A stretch of DNA of 9,841 nt, from positions 1-9,841 of the forward strand of contig JAUXHZ010000018.1 in the NCBI GenBank assembly GCA_030621255.1, read 5' to 3'. Positions within the stretch are counted from its first letter, which is position 1, and each line of letters starts with the position of its first letter. This DNA is from Candidatus Latescibacterota bacterium. Lineage in GTDB: Bacteria > Krumholzibacteriota > Krumholzibacteriia > Krumholzibacteriales > WJIX01. Below, one piece after another: positions 1 to 7,717 of this stretch. Both the position numbers and the translations under genes were made by a program. A model generated the notes under the pieces. It was not told the DNA's origin. It made no database searches and worked only from the letters and a program-made list of their open reading frames with translations.

Positions 1-180
1 TTCAAACTCCTCTTTGAAAGCGGAAAAAATATTAAGATGGGTCTGAGTAACTTTGTGAATCCCAAAACAGTGGTGCCAGGGCGGATAAACCAGCGTTGTT
101 CCACCGGCGGCATTAGTACTCCCGGATAAACAAAATAGCATGCAGAATACAATGAAGAAAATCTTTACTATATTTTTCAT
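1..180 (-). CDS. Secreted protein of unknown function, N-terminal 60 residues only (runs off the left edge)
   Basis: The frame starts with an ATG that overlaps the stop of the lytic transglycosylase gene (ATGA, 4 nt shared) and stays open for 60 codons to the window edge, so the C-terminal part is missing. The start MKNIVKIFFIVFCMLF has a basic n-region and a hydrophobic core, followed by SGSTNA-AGG, a plausible signal peptidase I site after residue 24. The mature part begins GGTTLVYPPWHHCFGIHK. The cysteines at 13 and 17 do not sit in a normal lipobox, so I prefer a cleaved signal peptide over a lipoprotein. The overlap implies translational coupling and membership of the purine operon. Family not recognised; the mature start faintly recalls exported beta-propeller (NHL-type) proteins, but that is an impression and not shown by the 60 residues visible. 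Confidence 0.75.
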   Translation of the reverse strand, partial: MKNIVKIFFIVFCMLFCLSGSTNAAGGTTLVYPPWHHCFGIHKVTQTHLNIFSAFKEEFE

Positions 181-2372
181 TCAATTTCACATCCGGAATA
201 CAATTTCTTATAAATCAGCGCGTCCTCAAGAACCCCCTTTACGTATTCCCTTGTTTCCCTTATCCCTATCAGTTCAAGAGCGATTAAGGGATTCTCCCGG
301 GGTTTAAATCTTCGACGCCAGCCTGCCATCCTACTCATTCCGGCATTGTACGCAGAAATCGCGCCAATAAATGATTGGCCATTCCTTTTTAAAAGATAAT
401 TGATATACCAGCATCCAAGCTTAATATTGGTATCAGAATCGAAAAGCTCCTCTTGATTCATCTCCCGCATGCGCTGCATTTCGGCTATCCACAAACCGGT
501 TGACGGCATTAACTGCATTAATCCCATTGCCCCGGCTTTAGAAACAGCTTTGCTGTCAAACTTGCTCTCCCGTCTTATTACGGCTAGTACAAACTCAGGG
601 GCAATTTCATATTCTCTGGAAGATTCGCAAACAGATTTCAGAAACGCAGAGGGAAATCGAAATATTGAATGGTTCTCCGCATTAGTGCAATTTGATTGCG
701 GATCCGGAATTTTAAAAACAAGCGAGGTCATATCAGTCAATCGGAGCGCCAAGGCTAGAGAGGCCGGTTTCCCCTTTTCTTTCCCGAAGTCTGAAACAAG
801 CCTCCTTAATAAGGGGGCGGCCTTATCAATATCGTGTTCCTGAATAAAAAATAGAAATGAGTTATAGGGGGAGCTCGACTCGATATTTTGAGGAATATCG
901 CATCTATATGCCCCTATTTCTGCTTTATTAATTGCCCCCCTCATCATTTGGCCATCACATATAACACCTTTTCCGCTGATTAAATAAGAAAAATTTCCAC
1001 TCTTTGCGATTTCTGTAAAGTAAGAAAATGGAAATTCAGTGTTGAGTTCTTTTAGCCACACTTCTTTTTCTTTAATCTTTTCTGCCGTCCTGAAAAGCCA
1101 GTAATAAAGAGGGGCACGCTTATTTTCCGGAAACAAGTCGGAGGATTTCTCGAGCAGTCGGTAGGCTTCATCTTTCTTTCCAAGCCATAATTTCAGAACG
1201 GCTTCAGTAATAAGAGGGCCTGTAGCAGAGTGTCCGAATTTTGGATCTCTCGCCATTTCCCACATCTCTATGGCATCATTGTATTTGCCGCAGGAAAGAA
1301 AGATTCTGGCGCTCTTGTACATAATCAGCTTTACATTTTTGTAGCCGGGATATTCTCTCGCCAAGTCACGGTAATTCCGGGCGGATAACGTGGTCCTGCC
1401 CATTTCGTAATGCAGCGCGGCAATATTCAAAAGGGCTTCTATTTTTAGAGATTGTTCATCACAAAGAGTGTATACCTTTTTGAATATTCTTAATGCTGAA
1501 CTTACATTTTTTCTGTCCTTAAGTATCCTTCCTTTGAACAATTGTATTTCCTGATCGTCAGGATATTTCTTCTCTATTCCAGCAATCGTTTTATCTGCCA
1601 ACTCTATCCACCCAAGCCGCTCAAGAAGAATTACAATTTTTGTTATTTCTTTAGTATCAAGTAGATAGACGTTATCTTTTATGTAATACTTTAGCCTCTC
1701 CATTTCACTTTCGGGTTGATATTCACCGGCCGCTCCATACGCTTCTATCAAGGTATCAAATACCAAGTCCGGGAATCCCAAACGCAAGTAGAGAAATGAT
1801 AGTTCAATCAAATTTTTAAAAGGCATTTCGCCCGAATATTTTTCCAGAATCAACCTGTCGAATTTAAAACTCTCCGATTTAACAAGGATTTCAATATAGA
1901 GAATAACTGTCTCATTAATGGCGGATTGGCACCATGAATCGCTAGATGATTCTACTTCGTACAACAAGGAGGATATTTGAGAGAACGCTTCCCTATACCT
2001 TTCGCTTTTGTAAAGGAGGCGCCCTCGCAGCAGCATCCTGTACATGTTAAGCCACCTATCCGCAATTGAATAATCTGTAAGCAGGATCCCCTCTTTATAA
2101 AGTCCCTTTCTTTCTGCTCGATAAGCTTTGTGCAGCCTTGAATATCTCTTGTTTTGTTTATCAATCTCTTTCCGAATCAGATATTCAGCTTGGAAATATT
2201 CCTCTTCACTCTGATTTATCACGCCAGATTTGCCTGTACTTCCTAAAACTGCGGTAATAGTATCGTTTGCACGGGCACTCTTGAACGGAAAGATTTGAAT
2301 GGCAAATATTAATAGAAACACAGCGTGATATTCAGATCTTTTAAAAAATTTACCTAGAAAACGAGTGTACAT
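177..2372 (-). CDS. slt: Soluble lytic murein transglycosylase, Slt70-like (TPR superhelix plus SLT domain)
   Basis: A 731-residue periplasmic enzyme expected to cleave the MurNAc-GlcNAc bond of peptidoglycan with formation of 1,6-anhydro-MurNAc. Residues 1-35 look like a signal peptide with a long basic n-region (MYTRFLGKFFKRSEYH), a hydrophobic core and an ARA-ND cleavage site after residue 35. From roughly residue 85 to 460 the protein is rich in helical TPR-like repeats, as in the superhelical domain of Slt70. The C-terminal SLT domain spans about 580-725: the catalytic glutamate is Glu602 in RRESKFDSKA, followed by GLMQLMP (617-623), AYNAG (674-678) and a RETREYV segment (705-711). Length and domain order match the Slt family (E. 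coli mature Slt is about 620 residues), so this copy has a longer helical part. Its ATG directly follows the TAG of guaA with no gap, and its stop overlaps the next start, so it is translated from the purine operon message. Gene symbol assigned by architecture only. Confidence 0.93.
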   Translation of the reverse strand: MYTRFLGKFFKRSEYHAVFLLIFAIQIFPFKSARANDTITAVLGSTGKSGVINQSEEEYFQAEYLIRKEIDKQNKRYSRLHKAYRAERKGLYKEGILLTDYSIADRWLNMYRMLLRGRLLYKSERYREAFSQISSLLYEVESSSDSWCQSAINETVILYIEILVKSESFKFDRLILEKYSGEMPFKNLIELSFLYLRLGFPDLVFDTLIEAYGAAGEYQPESEMERLKYYIKDNVYLLDTKEITKIVILLERLGWIELADKTIAGIEKKYPDDQEIQLFKGRILKDRKNVSSALRIFKKVYTLCDEQSLKIEALLNIAALHYEMGRTTLSARNYRDLAREYPGYKNVKLIMYKSARIFLSCGKYNDAIEMWEMARDPKFGHSATGPLITEAVLKLWLGKKDEAYRLLEKSSDLFPENKRAPLYYWLFRTAEKIKEKEVWLKELNTEFPFSYFTEIAKSGNFSYLISGKGVICDGQMMRGAINKAEIGAYRCDIPQNIESSSPYNSFLFFIQEHDIDKAAPLLRRLVSDFGKEKGKPASLALALRLTDMTSLVFKIPDPQSNCTNAENHSIFRFPSAFLKSVCESSREYEIAPEFVLAVIRRESKFDSKAVSKAGAMGLMQLMPSTGLWIAEMQRMREMNQEELFDSDTNIKLGCWYINYLLKRNGQSFIGAISAYNAGMSRMAGWRRRFKPRENPLIALELIGIRETREYVKGVLEDALIYKKLYSGCEIE

Positions 2373-3926
2373 CTATTCCCATTCAATTGTAGCGGGTGGT
2401 TTAGAACTGATATCATATAGAACTCTGTTTATACCGTTGACATTATTGATAATCCTGCTTGATACATGCTGAAGAAATTCGTACGGCAATTTTGCCCAAT
2501 CCGCGGTCATCCCATCCATGCTTGTCACAGCTCTAAGAACAACAGTTTTTTGATATGTCCTTTCATCTCCCATTACTCCAACGCTTTTTACAGGCAGCAA
2601 GACTGAAAATGCCTGCCATACACTATCGTACAGTTTGAATTTCTTGAGATCTTCAATAAATATCTTGTCCGCTTTTCTTAGAAGTTCAAGCTTATCAGTT
2701 GAAATTTCTCCCGGTATTCTCACCGCGAGTCCGGGTCCTGGGAATGGGTGCCTCTTGTTTTGTTCTTCCGGAATTCCAAGATAAGTTCCCACATTACGTA
2801 CTTCATCCTTGAAAAGCAAAGCAAGCGGCTCAATTAACTTAAAATCCATTTCATCGGGAAGGCCGCCGACATTATGGTGTGATTTTATAACCGCTGAAGG
2901 CCCGAAAGTAGATTTACTTTCAATTACGTCCGGATAGAGGGTGCCCTGCGCCAAAAAATCAAAAGGCCCCAGTTTGTTACTCTGTTCTGTAAATGTGTCT
3001 ATAAAGCATTTCCCTATTATTTTTCTCTTTTCCTCTGCGTCCGTAACCCCTTTCAGCCGTGAAAGAAACTCATCAGCCGCGTCAACAAACACGAGTTCCG
3101 ACGAAAGATTACACGAAAGCATCTCCTTTACTTCTTCCGCCTCATTAAGTCTTAGAAGTCCATTATCGACAAAAACGGGGCATAACTGATTCCCAATCGC
3201 CTTGTCAACAAGCAGAGACATTACTGTGCTGTCTACTCCTCCGCTAACGGCGCAGAGAACTCTGGAATCTCCAACCAATTCTTGAATCTTTTCAATCTCC
3301 ATATCAACAAATGATTCAGAATTCCAGTCAGCATCACAGTGACATATTTTAAAAATAAAATTTGCAAGTATCTTTTTTCCGTATTCGGTATGGTAAACCT
3401 CGGGGTGAAACTGGAGTCCATAAATATTATCCGGCTTGTTACTAAGAGCGGCGATCTTACAATCGCTCGAAGAAGCTATAACATTAAATTTATCCGGGAC
3501 ACTCTCAACCTTTACACCATGGCTCATCCATACACGTTGCTTTTCAGGTGTTGACTCAAAAAGTCTGCTGGATAGATCAGCATTAATAACAGTGTGCCCG
3601 AATTCTCTCCTTGCCGATTTCTTTACATCGGCGCCCATCGTTTTCGCAATAAGCTGCATCCCGTAGCAAATGCCAAGGACCGGAATTCCAAGGGAAAAAA
3701 TATCAGCTTCGAGTCCCGGCGCTCCTTTTCTGTCAACATTAGCCGGTCCGCCCGACAGAATTATTCCGCGGGGATTTCTTTCCTTAATCTCTTCCAGGCC
3801 TGCATTGTGAGGTAAGATTACTGAAAACACACCCTCACTCCTGATCCTTCGCCCAATAAGCTGAGTATACTGCGACCCAAAATCAAGAATTACAATTGAA
3901 TTTCCCTGCCACTCTTTCTTCTGCAT
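2373..3926 (-). CDS. guaA: GMP synthase, glutamine-hydrolysing
   Basis: A 517-residue cytoplasmic enzyme that converts XMP to GMP using ATP and ammonia from glutamine. The N-terminal class I amidotransferase domain (about 10-195) has the oxyanion segment SGGP (58-61), nucleophile Cys87 in GICYGMQ, and His174/Glu176 in FHPEV, so the triad is complete. The ATP-pyrophosphatase domain carries the P-loop SGGVDST (228-234). The C-terminal dimerisation domain has RHPFPGPGLAVR (392-403) and ends in KPPATIEWE, the usual GuaA C-terminus. Length is typical and I see no damage. It begins 8 nt after purH. The partner guaB (IMP dehydrogenase), which would supply XMP, is not in the window. The MQKKEW start is supported by a well-placed AAGGA. 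Confidence 0.98.
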   Translation of the reverse strand: MQKKEWQGNSIVILDFGSQYTQLIGRRIRSEGVFSVILPHNAGLEEIKERNPRGIILSGGPANVDRKGAPGLEADIFSLGIPVLGICYGMQLIAKTMGADVKKSARREFGHTVINADLSSRLFESTPEKQRVWMSHGVKVESVPDKFNVIASSSDCKIAALSNKPDNIYGLQFHPEVYHTEYGKKILANFIFKICHCDADWNSESFVDMEIEKIQELVGDSRVLCAVSGGVDSTVMSLLVDKAIGNQLCPVFVDNGLLRLNEAEEVKEMLSCNLSSELVFVDAADEFLSRLKGVTDAEEKRKIIGKCFIDTFTEQSNKLGPFDFLAQGTLYPDVIESKSTFGPSAVIKSHHNVGGLPDEMDFKLIEPLALLFKDEVRNVGTYLGIPEEQNKRHPFPGPGLAVRIPGEISTDKLELLRKADKIFIEDLKKFKLYDSVWQAFSVLLPVKSVGVMGDERTYQKTVVLRAVTSMDGMTADWAKLPYEFLQHVSSRIINNVNGINRVLYDISSKPPATIEWE

Positions 3927-3931
3927 CTTAA

Positions 3932-3936
3932 TCCTT
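3932..3936 (-). promoter_or_regulatory. Ribosome binding site of guaA
   Basis: AAGGA lies 5 nt before the guaA ATG and overlaps the purH stop codon (TAAGGA). A ribosome terminating on purH would uncover or occupy this site, so the two genes are probably coupled. It fixes the guaA start. Confidence 0.7.
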
Positions 3937-5485
3937 AATGTTTAAAATGTCTTCTCCCGGTCATAACCATTGAAATACCCATTTCCTCTGCCGCCTTTAT
4001 TACCTTTTTGTCCCTTATTGATCCACCAGGCTGAATAATAGATTTAACACCCGCTTCAGCGAGTACCTCTACACCGTCTGGGAAGGGGAAAAACGCGTCT
4101 GAGGCCGCAGAAGCGCCTTCGATCTTCAACCCCGCGTTTCGAGCCTTTTCGACAGAGATCATGCAGGAGTCAAGGCGACTCATTTGTCCGGCGCCTATTC
4201 CTATTGTTCCTTCACCGTCACAAATCACTATCGCGTTAGATTTGATATGTTTTACGATTCTCCAGGCGAAATTCAGCGCTTTTAATTCATCCTTGTCCGG
4301 TTTCCTCGAAGTTACAAAATCGAGCTTCTCCAATTCCTCAAATCTTCTGTCTTTTTCCTGAATCAGTACAAGCTGTCCTACTTCCCTGATATTTGTACCT
4401 TCAGGCTCCTTTTCCCACTCAGCTTCGGGCATAATTATTAATCTCATATTCTTTTTTTCATGTAAAATATCCCTTGCCCCATCCGTAAATCCTCTTGAAA
4501 GAAGCACTTCCAGGAAACCTTCCTTTACAGCTTTTGCCAACCTATCGTCAACTATTCCATTTATTGCTACTACACTTCCAAATGCGGACATTGGATCTGT
4601 TTTTCTCGCTCTGATAAAACTTTCATAAGGGTCGCCGCAAGCTGCCGCGCCGCAGGGATTCGTGTGTTTATTTACCGTACATGATCCGGGGCCGATATCT
4701 TTCGAAAGAAGAAATGCCGCGTACATATCCATAATGTTATTATAGGAAAGTTCCTTGCCCTGAATCTGTTCGAACGAAGCAAAGTGGTCATCCCCCCATT
4801 CTTTTTTATATAAAGCCCCTTCCAAATGAGGATTTTCACCATATCTAAGTCCGCGTGTCTTCCGCAAAGAAACAATACGCTGCTCCGGAAATTTCTCTTC
4901 GCCGGTAATGGTTTCAAAATAGTTTGATACTGCTGCGTCGTATGAAGCTGTATGATGAAACGCCTTTGAAGCATATCTGCGCCTTGCCTCAATTGAAATC
5001 TCTCCGTTACCTCCGGAAAGGCAAGATATGACCTCCGGATAATCGTCCGGATCAACAATTACGGTTACGGAATGAAAATTCTTGGCTGCCGACCGTATCA
5101 AGGTTGGCCCGCCGATATCAATTGCTTCAACAATCTCACTTTGATTCAACTTTGAATTTGAAGCGGCTTCCCTGAATCTGTAAAGATTAACTACCACCAT
5201 ATCAATCATTCCAATACCAAGTTTTTCCGCTTCTAAAATGTGGGGATTTTTACTTCTATCGGCAAGAATGCCTCCGTGAATCAACGGATGAAGGGTCTTT
5301 ACACGGCCATCCATAATTTCAGGGAACCCGGTAATCTTACTTATTTCAATCACATTAACCCCTGAATCGCGTATGATTCTTGCCGTTCCGCCGGACGCCA
5401 CGATCTCTATCCCCATTTCAGATAGTTTTCCGGCAAATTCTTCAACCCCCCTCTTATCCGTCACACTGATTAGAACACGCTTCAT
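3935..5485 (-). CDS. purH: Bifunctional AICAR transformylase / IMP cyclohydrolase
   Basis: A 516-residue enzyme for the last two steps to IMP: formylation of AICAR with 10-formyl-THF, then ring closure of FAICAR. The N-terminal MGS-like cyclohydrolase domain opens with RVLISVTDKRGV, then ASGGTARIIRDSG (30-42) and TGFPEIMDGRVKTLHP (52-67). The AICAR transformylase domain starts near 200 with LRYGENPH (213-220) and contains the catalytic Lys273-His274 pair in NKHTNPCGAA, DPMSAFGSVVA (297-307), KSNAIV (415-420), GIGAGQMSR (429-437) and SDAFFPFPDGV (462-472). It ends in TGRRHFKH, the normal PurH C-terminus. Full length, no missing key residue. It begins 2 nt after the purC stop, so it is likely read by ribosomes finishing purC. 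Confidence 0.98.
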   Translation of the reverse strand: MKRVLISVTDKRGVEEFAGKLSEMGIEIVASGGTARIIRDSGVNVIEISKITGFPEIMDGRVKTLHPLIHGGILADRSKNPHILEAEKLGIGMIDMVVVNLYRFREAASNSKLNQSEIVEAIDIGGPTLIRSAAKNFHSVTVIVDPDDYPEVISCLSGGNGEISIEARRRYASKAFHHTASYDAAVSNYFETITGEEKFPEQRIVSLRKTRGLRYGENPHLEGALYKKEWGDDHFASFEQIQGKELSYNNIMDMYAAFLLSKDIGPGSCTVNKHTNPCGAAACGDPYESFIRARKTDPMSAFGSVVAINGIVDDRLAKAVKEGFLEVLLSRGFTDGARDILHEKKNMRLIIMPEAEWEKEPEGTNIREVGQLVLIQEKDRRFEELEKLDFVTSRKPDKDELKALNFAWRIVKHIKSNAIVICDGEGTIGIGAGQMSRLDSCMISVEKARNAGLKIEGASAASDAFFPFPDGVEVLAEAGVKSIIQPGGSIRDKKVIKAAEEMGISMVMTGRRHFKH

Positions 5486-5487
5486 AT

Positions 5488-6399
5488 CTATATTCCATAC
5501 CTTCCCAGATCAATATCCTCGAATAAACGTTCAACAGACATTTTATATCGTTCAGTTGTTTTCTGAACTATACCGGCCGGCAATTCAGGAGCCGGAGGAT
5601 TATGGTCCCAGCCGCTTTCATCCAAGTAATCTCTTATAAATTGTTTGTCCAGGCTGCGCTGTTTTCTGCCCGGTTGATACTCTTCCGCTAACCAGAAACG
5701 CGAAGAATCAGGGGTCAATACTTCATCAATAACAGCTATTTCCCCGTCAATAAATCCAAATTCAAATTTTGTGTCCGCTATTAATATCCCTTTGCTTGAA
5801 GCATACCGGCTGGCCTCAGTAAAAATTGACAGGCTTAATTGCTTTACCTTGTCAATTGTGTCACTCCCAACGATGGAAATAGCTTCTTCTATCGTGATAT
5901 TTTCATCATGCCCTGAATCAGCTTTTGTTGAAGGAGTAAATATCGGCTCTTCCAATTTTTGTGAATCCTGAAGCCCGTCCGGAAGCCTTATTCCGCACAC
6001 TGAACCTGATTCCTGGTATTCACGCCACCCGGATCCAGTGATATATCCCCTCACTATACATTCCAAATCAATCCTTTCAGCCTTTCTGACAAGCATTGAC
6101 CTCCCCTCCAGGAGATCGCCGAATTTTCTTAACGAATCCGGATAGTCATTGATATCTATGCTTACTTTATGGTTTGGAATATCCTTAAACCAGTCAAACC
6201 ACCTTGCTGATATCGTATTAAGTACAATTCCTTTGCCGGGAATCAGAGTAGGGAGAACAGAATCATATGCTGATATTCTATCTGAAACAACAATCAGCAA
6301 GTTGTCGTCAAGATCATATATATCCCTTACTTTACCCTTATGTATAGGTTCAATCCCTTCTAATCCTGAATAATCTTCTCTTTCCGTGTTATTCATCAT
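5488..6399 (-). CDS. purC: Phosphoribosylaminoimidazole-succinocarboxamide (SAICAR) synthase, long yeast-like type
   Basis: A 303-residue cytoplasmic ligase that joins aspartate to CAIR with ATP to give SAICAR. Visible family motifs are the N-terminal GKVRDIYDL (22-30), SDRISAYDSV (39-48), IPGKGIVLN (53-61), ECIVRGYITGSGWREY (113-128), PSTKADSGHDENI (156-168) and ADTKFEFG plus IDEVLTPDSSRFW (208-236). At about 300 residues, with the C-terminal AEEYQPGRKQRSLDKQF block, it resembles the longer eukaryote Ade1-like form more than the roughly 237-residue form of E. coli and Bacillus. Two tandem ATGs (MMNN) start the gene. It overlaps purN by 11 nt and is followed 2 nt later by purH. Confidence 0.97.
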   Translation of the reverse strand: MMNNTEREDYSGLEGIEPIHKGKVRDIYDLDDNLLIVVSDRISAYDSVLPTLIPGKGIVLNTISARWFDWFKDIPNHKVSIDINDYPDSLRKFGDLLEGRSMLVRKAERIDLECIVRGYITGSGWREYQESGSVCGIRLPDGLQDSQKLEEPIFTPSTKADSGHDENITIEEAISIVGSDTIDKVKQLSLSIFTEASRYASSKGILIADTKFEFGFIDGEIAVIDEVLTPDSSRFWLAEEYQPGRKQRSLDKQFIRDYLDESGWDHNPPAPELPAGIVQKTTERYKMSVERLFEDIDLGRYGI

Positions 6400-7012
6400 A
6401 AATAAAAACTCTCCTTCCGGAAATTTTAAACCTTGATTCAGCCAAGATTCTTACAGCTTGTGAATAAGCCAGATGTTCTTCTTTAAGAATCCTTGAACTA
6501 AGCTTTTCTTCACTATCATTCTGATTAACCGGAACAACTCTTTGAACAATTATGGGGCCCGTATCTATACCCCTATCGACAAAATGTACTGTACAGCCGG
6601 AGAAGCGCACTCCGTAGTCGAGTGCCTGTTTCTGTCCATCCAATCCTTTAAAACTCGGGAGGAGGGCAGGATGAACATTGATTATCCTGCCTTGGTATTT
6701 ATCCAGCATATCTCCCCTTACAATCCTCATGAATCCGGCGAGGCAAACAAGATTTATTTCTTTACTCTGAAAAAGATTGCATATAATCCCTGACGACTCC
6801 GGGTTCATCGCTCCCTTTCTTGAGCCGCAATCTACAACAGCAGTTTCTATCTTCATTTTATCAGCAATATTCAAAGCCCCTGCTTCGGGATTATCAACCA
6901 CAAGGAGTTTTAAAGTAGCCGGGAAATCTTCACTCGCGCAATTTTTAGCAAGCGCCTCAAAATTTGACCCCCTCCCGGAGGCCATAACGGCAATATTAAA
7001 CGGTTTATTCAT
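6389..7012 (-). CDS. purN: Phosphoribosylglycinamide (GAR) formyltransferase, folate-dependent
   Basis: A 207-residue enzyme that formylates GAR with 10-formyl-THF in the third step of purine synthesis. The Rossmann-like N-terminus shows IAVMASGRGSNFEAL (7-21), the phosphate-binding loop. The catalytic set is present as Asn112 and His114 in INVHPALLPSF and Asp150 in GIDTGPI; these match E. coli Asn106, His108 and Asp144 with a constant offset of six. Length is normal for the family. An in-frame stop 10 codons upstream, with no other ATG/GTG/TTG in between, fixes the start at 7012, although no good Shine-Dalgarno is visible; only a weak GGG about 9 nt upstream. It is the first gene of the operon, downstream of a promoter and a terminator that isolates it from the lipoprotein gene. 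The formate-dependent alternative purT is not seen. Confidence 0.97.
   Translation of the reverse strand: MNKPFNIAVMASGRGSNFEALAKNCASEDFPATLKLLVVDNPEAGALNIADKMKIETAVVDCGSRKGAMNPESSGIICNLFQSKEINLVCLAGFMRIVRGDMLDKYQGRIINVHPALLPSFKGLDGQKQALDYGVRFSGCTVHFVDRGIDTGPIIVQRVVPVNQNDSEEKLSSRILKEEHLAYSQAVRILAESRFKISGRRVFIYDE
6411..6416 (-). promoter_or_regulatory. Ribosome binding site of purC, inside purN
   Basis: AAGGAG lies within the end of purN, 11 nt before the first and 14 nt before the second of the two tandem ATGs of purC. The shorter spacing favours the first ATG, which also gives the 11-nt overlap with purN. Confidence 0.6.
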
Positions 7013-7096
7013 AGGGCATAACCCGATTCTATAATATCTCTATCTTTCAAAAGCTAAGAAGAAGCCGCACTCTTTTTAATAAATACTCAGCAGCTT

Positions 7097-7176
7097 ATCG
7101 TGTGCTTAATTGCTATTTTGAAAGAATTATAATTTGAATTGTGAGGATTTACAACAGAAAAAAGAAGATCGTGTGC
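7097..7176. repeat. Nine-base direct repeat flanking the purN promoter
   Basis: ATCGTGTGC (GCACACGAT on the coding strand) occurs at 7097-7105 and again at 7168-7176. One copy is upstream of the -35 box and the other about 20 bp downstream of the -10 box. The placement would suit a pair of operators, but the element is short and could be chance. It does not resemble the E. coli PurR site that I know. Confidence 0.35.
7126..7154 (-). promoter_or_regulatory. Predicted sigma70-type promoter of the purN-purC-purH-guaA-slt operon
   Basis: On the minus strand, TTGTAA (7149-7154; 4 of 6 to TTGACA) is followed after exactly 17 bp by a perfect TATAAT (7126-7131). Transcription would start near 7119, leaving a leader of about 107 nt before purN. 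It lies just after the preceding gene's terminator and before the first gene of a run with no other gap large enough for a promoter, so it probably serves the whole operon. I saw no recognisable purine riboswitch in the leader. Confidence 0.7.
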
Positions 7177-7180
7177 ATGC

Positions 7181-7219
7181 TAACAAAACGGGGGAATAAT
7201 AGTCTATTATTCCCCCGTT
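7181..7219 (-). terminator. Rho-independent terminator after the lipoprotein gene
   Basis: A perfect inverted repeat with 16-nt arms (AACGGGGGAATAATAG at 7187-7202, its complement at 7204-7219) can fold to a 15-bp stem with a 3-nt loop; on the minus strand it runs into TTTTGTTA (7181-7188). It begins 33 nt beyond the lipoprotein stop codon and separates that gene from the purine promoter. The opposite strand lacks a clear T-run, so it is mainly one-directional. Confidence 0.9.
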
Positions 7220-7252
7220 CTCTATTTACTAGAAATGCCCTTTCGAAAAATA

Positions 7253-7696
7253 TTACTTTCTTCTCTTAGTAAATACAGAAATCTTATTTCTTCCATTAAA
7301 AATATCAGGTTCGCCATCGAGACTGAAGCTTGTAAACCTTTTAATCTCAATATCCCAATCACGCAGCCTGTCATCCATAAAATCCAATGTGTAAATAAGA
7401 ACTGAACCTGCATCCGAACCTTTTGTATAATATACCCAGTGCTGATGGTTAAAATTGTCACCTGCTAACAGCACATCAGGAAATCCCCATGAAGCAGCAA
7501 CTTCATCACGCTCCATTCCCCGCTTTATCTCTCCCTTATGTATATTATAATTGAAATAGCCTTCAGGATGCGAATTAATGTATTCGGTTCTTAACTCGTA
7601 ATCAGCCACACCGTCTTTGCCTATAGTAGTCATTCTTGAACAACCGAAACCAAAAATGAGTACACCGATAAAAACAAAATAAAGGGTCTTGCGCAT
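7253..7696 (-). CDS. Predicted lipoprotein, BamE/SmpA (OmlA)-like
   Basis: A 147-residue protein with a basic, hydrophobic N-terminus (MRKTLYFVFIGVLIFGFGC) that ends at Cys19. The residues before the cysteine (GFG-C) are not the textbook L-[AS]-[GA]-C box, so lipidation is likely but not certain. Residues 56-73 (EIKRGMERDEVAASWGFP) resemble the beginning of the SmpA/OmlA fold, where 'GM..xEV...wGxP' is typical, and HWVYY followed by YTLDFMDDRLRDWDI (86-116) fits the strand-rich second half. By family knowledge such proteins sit in the outer membrane and BamE helps the BAM complex insert beta-barrels; the match here is remote, so the exact role is open. The gene stands alone, with its own promoter, leader and terminator. 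The C-terminus KRRK is strongly basic. Confidence 0.8.
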   Translation of the reverse strand: MRKTLYFVFIGVLIFGFGCSRMTTIGKDGVADYELRTEYINSHPEGYFNYNIHKGEIKRGMERDEVAASWGFPDVLLAGDNFNHQHWVYYTKGSDAGSVLIYTLDFMDDRLRDWDIEIKRFTSFSLDGEPDIFNGRNKISVFTKRRK

Positions 7697-7701
7697 TCCG
7701 G

Positions 7702-7717
7702 CCTCCCTTCCCTCCTT
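7702..7717 (-). promoter_or_regulatory. Two stacked Shine-Dalgarno-like blocks before the lipoprotein gene
   Basis: AAGGAGG (7711-7717) and GGGAGG (7702-7707) lie 14 and 5 nt before the ATG at 7696. The nearer one supports this start; the farther one has the better sequence but is too distant for usual use and may act as a standby site. Confidence 0.6.

Noticed and set aside
1..180. Lipoprotein reading of the partial secreted protein (Cys13 or Cys17)
   Set aside because: Both cysteines lie inside the hydrophobic core without a lipobox, and an A-x-A-like type I site follows at residues 22-24.
469..843. 124-codon plus-strand frame opposite the transglycosylase gene
   Set aside because: Lies wholly antisense to the SLT domain, whose motifs are intact; no domain or ribosome binding site supports it.
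4672..5058. 128-codon minus-strand frame inside purH
   Set aside because: Out of frame with a complete, motif-rich PurH; composition is that of a shifted reading frame.
7013..7125. Possible purine riboswitch in the purN leader
   Set aside because: I looked for a compact three-helix junction and found only weak pairings (AAGCT/AGCTT, AAAAG/CTTTT); nothing supports a riboswitch.
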